A stretch of DNA of 11,919 nucleotides from positions 1 through 11,919 of the forward strand of contig JAOUDE010000041.1 in NCBI GenBank assembly GCA_029859455.1, read 5' to 3'. How positions within the stretch are numbered: position 1 is the first letter of the stretch; each line of letters starts with the position of its first letter. The stretch is from Ignavibacteria bacterium (GTDB lineage: Bacteria; Bacteroidota; Ignavibacteria; UBA10030; UBA6906). The notes below the pieces were generated by a model. The model did no database searches and was not told the origin of the DNA. It worked only from the letters and a program-made list of their open reading frames with translations. Shown here piece by piece: positions 1-6,457 of this stretch. Both the position numbers and the translations under genes were made by a program.

Positions 1-330
1 CCTGGCCGGCTGTTTCCCGGAGAGACACCGGGCGGAGCAGCTGAAAAACGACTGAAGGTTCTGACTGCTTACAACGATGGCTTCAGGATAGCGGAGGTAG
101 ATCTTGAGATGCGGGGCCCGGGTGACTATTTCGGTACACGACAGAGCGGAGTGCCCCTGTTCAGGGTGGCCGATCTCCTGGATGACCGTGAGTTACTTGA
201 ATTCGCGCGCGACGATGCATTCAATCTCATCGCGAACGATCCACAGCTCAAACATGCGGACCACAGAATACTCGCGGAACAGCTGGAACGATCGCTGACG
301 CACTCGACCGCCGCCGTCACAACAGCGTGA
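1..330 (+). CDS. recG: ATP-dependent DNA helicase RecG, C-terminal fragment (5' end outside window)
   Basis: This is the last 109 codons of RecG, the superfamily 2 helicase that remodels stalled replication forks and Holliday junctions. The frame is open from base 1 and stops with TGA at 328-330. Visible signature: RLKVL..YNDGFRIAEVDLEMRGPGDYFGTRQSG, the conserved end of the second helicase lobe (motif VI region, where RGPG..FGTRQSG is typical of RecG), followed by the C-terminal FRVADLLDDRELLEFAR helix that in RecG packs back on the wedge domain. The final 15 or so residues (LTHSTAAVTTA) are low in complexity and not conserved. The N-terminal wedge and Walker motifs lie upstream of the window. 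No gene overlap follows; a 167-base intergenic region separates it from the next gene, so it probably belongs to a separate upstream transcript. Identification is secure from the motif alone. Confidence 0.95.
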   Translation, partial: PGRLFPGETPGGAAEKRLKVLTAYNDGFRIAEVDLEMRGPGDYFGTRQSGVPLFRVADLLDDRELLEFARDDAFNLIANDPQLKHADHRILAEQLERSLTHSTAAVTTA

Positions 331-382
331 CGATCGACGTCGAAGCGATCGCGGCATCGAGATCGCGCGGGAGCGATACGAT

Positions 383-415
383 CATCACGCGAGTGATGCG
401 AAAATTGATTTTTTT
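383..415 (+). terminator. possible weak terminator for recG
   Basis: CATCAC (383-388) and GTGATG (393-398) form a 6-bp stem closed by the GNRA-type tetraloop GCGA. A run of seven T (409-415) follows, but ten bases downstream of the stem, so this is not a classical intrinsic terminator. It is the only hairpin plus T-run between recG and the next promoter. The T-run also forms one arm of the palindrome around the next promoter. Confidence 0.25.
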
Positions 416-429
416 CTTGACATCAAGAA
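414..429. promoter_or_regulatory. palindromic operator candidate overlapping the -35 box
   Basis: TTCTTGA (414-420) and TCAAGAA (423-429) are a perfect 7-bp inverted repeat around a central CA. With one mismatch the symmetry extends to TTTTT (408/409-413 side) and AAAAA (431-435 side). The -35 hexamer is made from the inner part of this palindrome, so a dimeric regulator bound here would compete with RNA polymerase. The hairpin interpretation is poor (2-base loop, AT-rich), which favours a DNA-binding site. The cognate regulator is not in the window. Confidence 0.45.
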
Positions 430-444
430 CAAAAAGTTTATATT
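417..444 (+). promoter_or_regulatory. sigma70-type promoter for the ATP-grasp/GNAT/kamA operon
   Basis: The -35 box TTGACA (417-422) is a perfect consensus match. A 16-bp spacer leads to the -10 box TATATT (439-444, 5 of 6 to consensus). The predicted transcription start is near 451, giving a leader of about 45 bases before the first gene. The region is markedly AT-rich against its GC-rich surroundings, as expected of a promoter. No comparably good promoter is seen inside the following four genes. Confidence 0.75.
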
Positions 445-497
445 ACCAGCGAAGTTAAGAGGATGTCAAACTTTCAGGAGAGTTTCTGGTTCCCCCA

Positions 498-1667
498 TTG
501 CGAAAGCTTCCTCAATCCCGGGTACGAGTAGCTCTCATCTACAACGTCAAGGAGGAGGCGAAGCAAGAACAGACCGAACCTGTCCGTTCTTCTCTCTCAC
601 TCAACCCATCTATCCCTCCGGTCAACACGGTTAACCCAGAAGTATCTCCTGATGGATCGATCACGTTTCCGCGCACGAACGATCTCTACGCGGAATGGGA
701 CACGATGGAGACTATCAACGCGATCAGGGATGCGATCGCCGAAGTCCATGATGTGGTGATGGTCGAGGCCGACCGGTCAGCCTACCAGAAACTTGCTGAA
801 AACAGCCCGGATTTCGCATTTAATGTCTCTGAGGGCCTCCACGGTGTTTCGCGTGAAGCGCAAATCCCCGGAATGCTGGAAATGCTCCAGATTCCATATC
901 TCGGCTCCAATCCCCTCACTCTGGCTACATGTCTCGACAAGGCAAGAACGAAAGAAGTCCTGACCTATCACAGAGTCCCGACTCCCGCGTTTTCCGTGGC
1001 CCATCGCCGCGAAGATGTCGACGACCTGAGAGTGAGGTTCCCTTCAATCGTCAAGCCGCTTCACGAGGGTTCGAGCAAGGGGATCTACAACTCCTGTGTC
1101 GTCCGGAGCCCGGAAGAGCTTATCCGTGAGGTTGTCACTGTGCTGGACACCTATCACCAGCCGGCGCTGATCGAAGAGTTTCTCCCGGGGCGCGAGTTTA
1201 CCGTCGCCGTTATGGGGAATGGCCGGGAGGCATACTGCCTGCCGATTGTTGAGATCAACTATGACGTGTTCCCCGTCGGTGTCAACCCTGTCTATTCCTA
1301 TGAGGCGAAATGGGTCTGGGACACTCCGGGAAACCCTCTGGAGATTTTCAGATGTCCCGCCGAGATTGATCAGGACCTCCAGTCCCGCGTCGAGCGGATC
1401 GTTCTCGACTCCTACAGGATCCTCGGGTGCCGGGACTGGTCACGCATCGATGTCAGGCTGGATCGAAACGGCATCCCGAATATTATAGAGGTGAATCCGC
1501 TTCCCGGGGTTCTCCCAAAGGTGGAAGATAATTCCTGTTTTCCAAAAGCGGCACGCGCTGTTGGTCTGTCTTACAACGCGCTGATTCAAACAGTTCTCAA
1601 TATAGCACTGGCGCGGACCGGCATCCTCGTCCCGGTAGCAGAGAAACCTGCCGCGGTGACCGCGTAG
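498..1667 (+). CDS. ATP-grasp ligase, D-alanine--D-alanine ligase-like (first of an adjacent pair)
   Basis: This 389-residue protein has the Ddl fold and is predicted to form an amide bond through an acyl-phosphate made with ATP. It has an N-terminal Ddl_N-like domain (RVALIYNV near residues 9-16, PGMLEMLQIPYLGS at 124-137), an ATP-grasp lysine at VKPLHEGSSKG (185-195), EEFLPGREFTVAVMGN (226-241), the omega-loop YEAKW...CPA (268-288), and the metal site RIDVRLD/EVNPLPG with D318, E331 and N333. The D-to-E spacing of 13 and ExN match D257/E270/N272 of E. coli DdlB. It differs from true Ddl: the loop after strand 1 carries a Pro/Ser-rich stretch (about 20-60), and the acceptor-side PGMTxxSxxP element is rewritten (PGVLPKVEDNSCFP). 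The substrate is therefore unknown. The start is uncertain: TTG 498 lies 17 bases past AGGAG (476-480); CTG 486 would be better spaced. It is first in the operon and precedes its paralogue by 40 bases. Confidence 0.85.
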   Translation: MRKLPQSRVRVALIYNVKEEAKQEQTEPVRSSLSLNPSIPPVNTVNPEVSPDGSITFPRTNDLYAEWDTMETINAIRDAIAEVHDVVMVEADRSAYQKLAENSPDFAFNVSEGLHGVSREAQIPGMLEMLQIPYLGSNPLTLATCLDKARTKEVLTYHRVPTPAFSVAHRREDVDDLRVRFPSIVKPLHEGSSKGIYNSCVVRSPEELIREVVTVLDTYHQPALIEEFLPGREFTVAVMGNGREAYCLPIVEINYDVFPVGVNPVYSYEAKWVWDTPGNPLEIFRCPAEIDQDLQSRVERIVLDSYRILGCRDWSRIDVRLDRNGIPNIIEVNPLPGVLPKVEDNSCFPKAARAVGLSYNALIQTVLNIALARTGILVPVAEKPAAVTA

Positions 1668-1707
1668 GGTCAGCCGCAGGGTACTGAGCACGGCAAAGGA
1701 GAATCAG

Positions 1708-2808
1708 ATGGCCAGAAAGACCCGCATCGCCATACTCTTCAACGAACCGGTTACGGGAATCGAAGAGGAGCGGAAGGTCGTTACCGAGACAGGAAAACTC
1801 CAGGTAGCGGAGCCGAAAGGGGGGAAGGGTGGCAGCGGCTCCAATGGCAGCTCGGATGTCGTGGATGTATCGGAGTTCGGCGTTCTGGAGGAAATGGAGG
1901 ATATCCGCGGGGCCCTGAATGCGATGGGCTACAAAGCCACATCCCTGAATGTCGACTCGGACATCTTCCGCCTGATCGATTTCCTGAAAGATGAGAAGCC
2001 GGATTTGATTTTCAACCTGGTCGAGTGTGTGGAAAACGAAGCGGTTCAGGAGATGAATGTTGCGGGTATCTACGAATTGCTCAAGATCCCGTACACCGGT
2101 GCCGGCCCGCTGACCCTTGGGCTTGCATTGAACAAGCATCGGGTGAAGGAAATTCTCTCCTACCATGGCATCCGAACCCCGCGTCACCAGTTGTTCGAAA
2201 TGCGGGACAGGATCGAGCTGGATCCCAAGATCTCATATCCCGTGATCGTGAAACCTGCCCGTGAGGATGCAAGTGTTGGCATTACGAACGATTCCGTGGT
2301 CGCCGATGCGGCAGAGTTGAAGAAGCAGGTCCGCCTGATTCACAGTGAGTTCGAACAGCCGGCCCTGGTCGAACAGTACATCCTCGGTCGTGAAGTCAAT
2401 GTGGCCGTTATGGGGAACAAGCGCCCGGTGGTCCTGCCGATCTCCGAGATCGATTTCTCCGGCCTCACAGATGACATGCACAAGATCGTGAGCTATGATG
2501 CGAAATGGGTTGAAGGGACGGTCGCGTTTTCAGGAACCCAGGGAATCTGCCCTGCCAAACTCTCACCTGAAGATGAGGCCCAGATCAAGGATATTGCCCT
2601 TCGTTGTTACCAGATCATGGGCTGCCGTGACTATGCCCGGGTCGACATGCGGCTGACGAGAAACCGGACCCCGTATGTGCTGGAGGTGAATCCGAATCCT
2701 GATATCTCGGACGATGCCGGGTTTGCCCGATCGGCCCGGGAATATGGTCTCTCGTTTCATCAGGTTGTCGGGAAGATTGTCGAATATGCCCTTGCCCGCT
2801 ACCAATGA
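1708..2808 (+). CDS. ATP-grasp ligase, D-alanine--D-alanine ligase-like (second of the pair)
   Basis: This 366-residue paralogue of the preceding gene starts at ATG 1708 with AAGGAGA (1696-1702) 5 bases upstream. Visible elements: strand-1 motif RIAILFNEP (6-14), a Gly/Ser linker (GGKGGSGSNGSS, 38-49), IYELLKIPYTGAGPLTLGLALNK (121-143), VIVKPAREDASVG (179-191), VEQYILGREVNVAVMGN (221-237), the omega-loop SYDAKWV...GICPAKL (262-285), and RVDMRL with D313, E326, N328 in EVNPNPD. The metal and ATP sites are complete, so it should be active. The Ddl HGxxGEDGxxQG segment reads ECVENEAVQEMNVAG, and the acceptor PGMTxxSxxP is NPDISDDAGFARSA, so D-Ala-D-Ala synthesis is unlikely. A pair of diverged ligases suggests two successive couplings or a heteromer (inference). 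The stop overlaps the next start as ATGA, implying translational coupling. Confidence 0.87.
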   Translation: MARKTRIAILFNEPVTGIEEERKVVTETGKLQVAEPKGGKGGSGSNGSSDVVDVSEFGVLEEMEDIRGALNAMGYKATSLNVDSDIFRLIDFLKDEKPDLIFNLVECVENEAVQEMNVAGIYELLKIPYTGAGPLTLGLALNKHRVKEILSYHGIRTPRHQLFEMRDRIELDPKISYPVIVKPAREDASVGITNDSVVADAAELKKQVRLIHSEFEQPALVEQYILGREVNVAVMGNKRPVVLPISEIDFSGLTDDMHKIVSYDAKWVEGTVAFSGTQGICPAKLSPEDEAQIKDIALRCYQIMGCRDYARVDMRLTRNRTPYVLEVNPNPDISDDAGFARSAREYGLSFHQVVGKIVEYALARYQ

Positions 2809-3344
2809 GCTCCGGTACCATGATGGAACCACCGGTGGTTTCCGAAGCGTCAGGCGTGATCCGTCCTCTTGCGGCGTCCGATCGTCAGCCGATTCTGGAC
2901 CTCCTCAGGGGAACAGGCGTGTTCTCCTCCGACGAGATCGACATTGCACTGGAACTGATCGATATCGTCCTCACCAATCCGGATCAAAAGGACTATATCA
3001 TCTACTCGCATGAAGAGAGTGGCGTGGTGGATGGATACTATTGTATAGGACCGACACCGGCGACGGACGGGACATTTGACCTCTACTGGATAGCAGTGGG
3101 GGTGTCCGCGCAGGGAAAAGGGGTTGGCCGGCAGCTGAACCGCCATGCCGAACAGCAGATTGTCGAACGCGACGGGAAGCTGATTATTGTTGAGACTTCA
3201 TCACGCGAGGCATACGAGGGCACCCGTCGCTTCTACGCGAAGCAACAGTATCAGGAACTCGCGCGAATCCGGGATTATTACAAAACAGGAGATGATCTTG
3301 TGGTATACGGGAAGTATGTAAATCAGACCAGCAAAGGAGGTTAA
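2805..3344 (+). CDS. GNAT-family N-acetyltransferase
   Basis: This 179-residue single-domain GNAT is predicted to transfer an acyl group from acyl-CoA to an amine. The acetyl-CoA pyrophosphate loop is QGKGVG (103-108) in motif A, preceded by beta-4 DLYWIAVGVSAQ (92-103). A motif-B-like region is LIIVETSSREAYEGTRRFYAKQQYQE (126-151), where ETSS and GTRRFYxxxGY-type residues are typical of the family, and a C-terminal strand DDLVVYGKYV follows. The start at 2805 overlaps the upstream stop (ATGA); ATG 2820 or 2823 in the same frame are alternatives, and no Shine-Dalgarno precedes any of them, so coupling is likely. It sits between an ATP-grasp ligase and a lysine-aminomutase homologue, so an amine of lysine or beta-lysine is a plausible substrate. 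It is much shorter than AblB-type beta-lysine acetyltransferases as I recall them, so orthology to AblB is not claimed. Confidence 0.88.
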   Translation: MSSGTMMEPPVVSEASGVIRPLAASDRQPILDLLRGTGVFSSDEIDIALELIDIVLTNPDQKDYIIYSHEESGVVDGYYCIGPTPATDGTFDLYWIAVGVSAQGKGVGRQLNRHAEQQIVERDGKLIIVETSSREAYEGTRRFYAKQQYQELARIRDYYKTGDDLVVYGKYVNQTSKGG

Positions 3345-3354
3345 CGACCCGCCT

Positions 3355-4494
3355 ATGGAACTCTGGCAAGAGATGCTGAGGCAGAGTGTGGATAGTGGGA
3401 AGGACCTCGTGGAGCGATTCAGCTTCGATCCGGAAATGGCTGAACGGTTGAACAAGCTCTTTCACATCCGGATCAATCCTTATTATCTGAGTCTGATCCG
3501 CTACCCCGGGGATCCGATCTGGCTCCAGTGCATTCCGGATTCTCAGGAACTGGAAGAGGACGACCTGCCGGAAGACCCGCTTGCGGAAGATGCGCACAGT
3601 CCTGTTCCGAGCATCGTCCACAGGTATCCGGACAGAGTACTGTTTCTTACGACAAGTCAGTGCTCGATGTATTGCAGGTTCTGCACGCGCAAGCGGAAGG
3701 TTGGGGATTCCACAAAGATCAACATGCGGTATATTCAGGACGGGATTGACTACATAGCGGCCCACCCGGAGATACGGGATATCATCCTGTCCGGCGGCGA
3801 TCCCCTGATGCTGACCGACTACATGCTGGAAAAGATCCTGAAAGGCCTTCGGGAGATTCCGCACGTTGAAATCATCCGGCTGGGGACCAAGATGCCGTGC
3901 GTGCTTCCCCAGAGGGTCACGCCAAAACTGTGCAAGATGCTCAAGAAATACCATCCGATCTACGTGAATACCCATTTCAATCATCCCTGGGAATGTACGC
4001 CGGAAGCAAAAAGCTCCTGCGGCATGTTGGCAGACGCCGGTGTTCCGGTTGGGAATCAGGCAGTGCTGATGAAAGGGGTGAACGACGATCCGGATATCAT
4101 GCTGGAGTTAATGCGGAAACTCCTCACCATGCGTGTTCGCCCCTACTATCTGTATCAGGCGGATATCACCAAGGGGGCGAATCACTTCAGGACCCCTGTG
4201 TCCGTCGGCCTCGATATTATGGACAAGCTCAGAGGACACACGTCGGGACTGGCAATCCCGCACTTCGTGATCGATGCTCCGGGCGGCGGCGGGAAGATTC
4301 CGCTTCTGCCGCAGTATGTCCTCGGAAAGAACGGGAACCAGGTGATCCTCCGGAATTACAAGTATGATATCTACACCTATCCGGATGTGGAATCGGAGCC
4401 CGGTGAAGCGACCCGTGAGCCGGAGCCGAAAGTGACCCGGAAGAAGAAGACCCGGAAGAAGAAACAGTACAAGCCTGACAAAGAACAGGTCTGA
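3355..4494 (+). CDS. kamA: KamA-family radical SAM aminomutase, probable L-lysine 2,3-aminomutase
   Basis: This 379-residue radical-SAM/PLP enzyme is predicted to interconvert L-lysine and L-beta-lysine. The [4Fe-4S]-SAM motif is CSMYCRFC (C103, C107, C110). Arg112, two residues on, matches the substrate-carboxylate Arg134 of Clostridium lysine 2,3-aminomutase. The PLP lysine is K314 in DAPGGGGK. D307 and D270 match D330 and D293, which hold the lysine side-chain amine; their 37-residue spacing is identical. Glutamate aminomutases replace these aspartates, so lysine is favoured. SPVPSIVHRYPDRVL (82-96) and THFNHPWE (206-213) also match family blocks. It lacks the Clostridium C-terminal CNCDVC cysteines; instead residues 361-376 form a lysine/arginine tail with a repeated TRKKK. 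AAGGAGG (3334-3340) is strong but 14 bases from ATG 3355. It is the last gene before a strong terminator and 10 bases after the GNAT stop. Confidence 0.9.
   Translation: MELWQEMLRQSVDSGKDLVERFSFDPEMAERLNKLFHIRINPYYLSLIRYPGDPIWLQCIPDSQELEEDDLPEDPLAEDAHSPVPSIVHRYPDRVLFLTTSQCSMYCRFCTRKRKVGDSTKINMRYIQDGIDYIAAHPEIRDIILSGGDPLMLTDYMLEKILKGLREIPHVEIIRLGTKMPCVLPQRVTPKLCKMLKKYHPIYVNTHFNHPWECTPEAKSSCGMLADAGVPVGNQAVLMKGVNDDPDIMLELMRKLLTMRVRPYYLYQADITKGANHFRTPVSVGLDIMDKLRGHTSGLAIPHFVIDAPGGGGKIPLLPQYVLGKNGNQVILRNYKYDIYTYPDVESEPGEATREPEPKVTRKKKTRKKKQYKPDKEQV
4435..4464 (+). repeat. 15-bp tandem duplication encoding the basic tail of KamA
   Basis: ACCCGGAAGAAGAA occurs at 4435-4448 and again at 4450-4463, a 15-base period that yields the repeated peptide TRKKK. 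It is in frame and within the C-terminal tail, outside the conserved catalytic fold. It probably arose by slippage or local duplication. Confidence 0.8.
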
Positions 4495-4501
4495 ATGACT
4501 G

Positions 4502-4535
4502 CAGAACCCGCCGGCTCCCGGCGGGTTCTGTTTTT
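4502..4535 (+). terminator. strong intrinsic terminator of the kamA operon
   Basis: A perfect 13-bp stem, CAGAACCCGCCGG (4502-4514) with CCGGCGGGTTCTG (4518-4530), has a 3-base loop CTC and is followed directly by TTTTT (4531-4535). It starts 8 bases after the kamA stop and separates this operon from dnaG. Confidence 0.95.
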
Positions 4536-4555
4536 CAGGGATCTATCCAGCCCGG

Positions 4556-4584
4556 TTGCCTCTCGTCACCCTTTTGTGTAGATT
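4556..4584 (+). promoter_or_regulatory. weak candidate promoter for dnaG
   Basis: TTGCCT (4556-4561), a 17-base spacer and TAGATT (4579-4584) are a partial sigma70 match (about 3/6 and 4/6). The site lies between the kamA terminator and the dnaG ribosome binding site, where a promoter is needed. The supposed start would lie very close to the AAAGGAG at 4588-4594, so this exact placement is doubtful. Confidence 0.25.
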
Positions 4585-4603
4585 CGCAAAGGAGTATCCT
4601 GCC

Positions 4604-6457
4604 ATGCGAATCCCCGATTCCGCCATTGATGATGTCCGCCTCGCGTCCGATATCGTAGAGGTTATTTCCCCGACTGTCCGTCTCAAGAAGCGGGGGAAGA
4701 ACTACCTCGGCCTCTGCCCGTTTCACACGGAAAAGACCCCCTCGTTCACGGTCAGTGCGGAAAAGCAGATGTTCCACTGCTTCGGTTGCGGGACAGGGGG
4801 AAATGTGTTCACGTTCCTGATGCGGATCGACAAGGTGCCGTTTCCGGAGGCGGTGCGCACCCTCGCAGAACGGGCCGGGATCACACTCCCTCAGACCGGA
4901 GGCCCGGATACGGAGTCGGTCCATGAACCGCTCTACACCGCGTGCCGGCGTGCCGGGATGTACTTCTACGACAATCTGTTCCGCTCTCCCGAAGGTGACC
5001 TCGCCCTCCGGTATTTTCATAAACGGGGGTTTTCCGACGAAACGATCAGAACGTTCGGTCTCGGTTGCTCTCTCAATTCCTGGGACGGACTTCTCAGGTT
5101 CGGCCGGGAGGAGGGGATCGAGCCAGCCACACTGGAAAAAGCAGGCCTGGTCGTCCGCCGTGATGATGGGAGCGGGTTCTATGATCGGTTCCGGGGACGG
5201 GCCATGTTTCCGATTCTTTCCGCGGCCGGGAAGACAATCGGATTCGGCGCACGGAAGCTTCGGGATGACGATCCCCTTGCCAAATATATCAACTCTCCTG
5301 AAACACCGGTCTATGACAAGAGCAGGGTCCTGTACGGCCTCTCACAAACCAAAGATGAAATCCGCTCCGCGGAATCCGCTCTCCTTGTTGAGGGATATGC
5401 CGACCTGCTGTCGCTCTATCAGGCGGGTATCCGGAACGTCGTCGCCTCCAGCGGCACAGCGCTGACGGATCAGCAGATCCGGCTCATCGGCCGGTACTCA
5501 CGTAATATCGTTCTGGTCTATGATGCAGACTCCGCAGGGTCGAAGGCAATGATGAAAGGGGTCGACCTGATTGTGGCGCAGGGGTTCGAGGTCCGTGTCG
5601 TGAGCCTCCCGCAGGGTGAAGATCCCGACTCGTTCGTCCGGAACAACGGGGCGGATGATTTCCGCGCCCTGGCAGACAAGGCGATGAATTTTCTCGACTT
5701 TAAGGTCGAACAGTTCCGGGCAGCCGGATTGTTGGCGTCACCCGAAGGCCAGACACGTGCCGTGCGGTCGATTGTGCGGACGATCGCCACCATGAAGGAT
5801 GAGCTGAAACGCAATCTGTACATCAAGCACCTGTCTGAAACGTACGGGATTTATGAAAGTGTGCTGTTCCGCGAGCTCGAAAAGCAGGAGGGAAAAGCGG
5901 CAGCGGAGTCGAAATGGAGGCCGGAGAAAGCTTCAGAGGCTGAGGAGCCGGTGTCGAAAACGACGGTCGCTTCGATGCCGCCGGTCGACAGGGACCTGCT
6001 CAAAGTGATGATCGAAAACGGACCGCGTATCATCGAATTGGTTGCAACTGAAACGAGCAACGGGGATTTCTCAACCGGAGTCGGCTCACGGGTCTTCAGC
6101 TTCCTCCTTGAGCGGGCCCGTATGGAAGAACCATGGGATCCGGCCGGAATGGTGGACGATATCCGTGATGACGAGGTAAGGAACATTGTGACCGAGCTCC
6201 TTTTTAACAAGTATGAGATCAGCAAGGGGTGGGAGGCGCGCGATTCTGCCCCGGAGGAAGTTGATCCTGAACTGATCGTCACAGGGTGTCTCGAGCTGAG
6301 GCAAAGAGAACGGCTTGAGCGCGAAATTGCCGACAATCAGAAGAGCCTTCGCGCCGCATCCGCAAGGGGAGAAGACCTGAAACCGTACCTCCTGCGGCAC
6401 CGGGAACTTCTGAACCGGAAACATCGCACAGCCGGGGCGCCAGCCGGTCAGCAGTGA
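4604..6457 (+). CDS. dnaG: DNA primase DnaG
   Basis: DnaG synthesises the RNA primers for replication at the fork, in contact with the DnaB helicase. The protein has 617 residues from ATG 4604, chosen because AAAGGAG (4588-4594) lies 9 bases upstream and RIPDSAIDDVRLASDIVEVI is the standard DnaG N-terminus; a TTG at 4556 would add 16 unconserved residues inside the leader. The zinc-binding site is C38, H41, C59, C62 (CPFH...CFGC). RNA polymerase-core motifs include FYDRFRGRAMFPI and FGARKL. The TOPRIM catalytic residues are E263 in VEGYAD and D307/D309 in YDADSAG, close to E265, D309, D311 of the E. coli enzyme. The C-terminal third (about 430-617) is charged and helical, as expected for the helicase-binding domain. 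The stop overlaps the next gene as GTGA. Length and motifs are normal, so it is presumably functional and essential. Confidence 0.97.
   Translation: MRIPDSAIDDVRLASDIVEVISPTVRLKKRGKNYLGLCPFHTEKTPSFTVSAEKQMFHCFGCGTGGNVFTFLMRIDKVPFPEAVRTLAERAGITLPQTGGPDTESVHEPLYTACRRAGMYFYDNLFRSPEGDLALRYFHKRGFSDETIRTFGLGCSLNSWDGLLRFGREEGIEPATLEKAGLVVRRDDGSGFYDRFRGRAMFPILSAAGKTIGFGARKLRDDDPLAKYINSPETPVYDKSRVLYGLSQTKDEIRSAESALLVEGYADLLSLYQAGIRNVVASSGTALTDQQIRLIGRYSRNIVLVYDADSAGSKAMMKGVDLIVAQGFEVRVVSLPQGEDPDSFVRNNGADDFRALADKAMNFLDFKVEQFRAAGLLASPEGQTRAVRSIVRTIATMKDELKRNLYIKHLSETYGIYESVLFRELEKQEGKAAAESKWRPEKASEAEEPVSKTTVASMPPVDRDLLKVMIENGPRIIELVATETSNGDFSTGVGSRVFSFLLERARMEEPWDPAGMVDDIRDDEVRNIVTELLFNKYEISKGWEARDSAPEEVDPELIVTGCLELRQRERLEREIADNQKSLRAASARGEDLKPYLLRHRELLNRKHRTAGAPAGQQ

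Noticed and set aside
345..366. GCGATC...GATCGC inverted repeat (345-350/361-366) as an independent regulatory element
   Set aside because: It is a 6-bp arm pair in a stretch saturated with CGATCG-like words, so symmetry is expected by chance; it lies well upstream of the promoter.
1597..2187. Minus-strand open frame (196 codons) opposite the two ATP-grasp genes
   Set aside because: It is antisense to conserved coding sequence, spans their intergenic gap and has no family signature.
498..2808. Calling either ATP-grasp gene ddl (D-alanine--D-alanine ligase)
   Set aside because: The ATP and metal sites match, but the HGxxGEDG and PGMTxxSxxP substrate elements do not, and the genes are paired beside kamA and a GNAT rather than with mur/fts genes.
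3184..3984. Long minus-strand open frame (266 codons) opposite the GNAT end and kamA
   Set aside because: It lies antisense to a gene with clear motifs, crosses the GNAT/kamA junction and shows no recognisable domain; it is a by-product of GC-rich codon use.
3355..4494. EF-P lysine aminomutase EpmB
   Set aside because: The CSMYCRFCTRKR motif and the DxxK spacing follow free-lysine aminomutase more closely than EpmB, and no epmA or efp is in the window. It cannot be fully excluded without a profile search.
4556..4603. Upstream TTG start for dnaG (16 extra residues)
   Set aside because: The extra residues are not DnaG-like, and AAAGGAG at 4588-4594 clearly serves ATG 4604.
4535..5020. Minus-strand open frame opposite the start of dnaG
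   Set aside because: It is opposite the zinc-binding domain of dnaG and reaches into the kamA terminator; no independent support.
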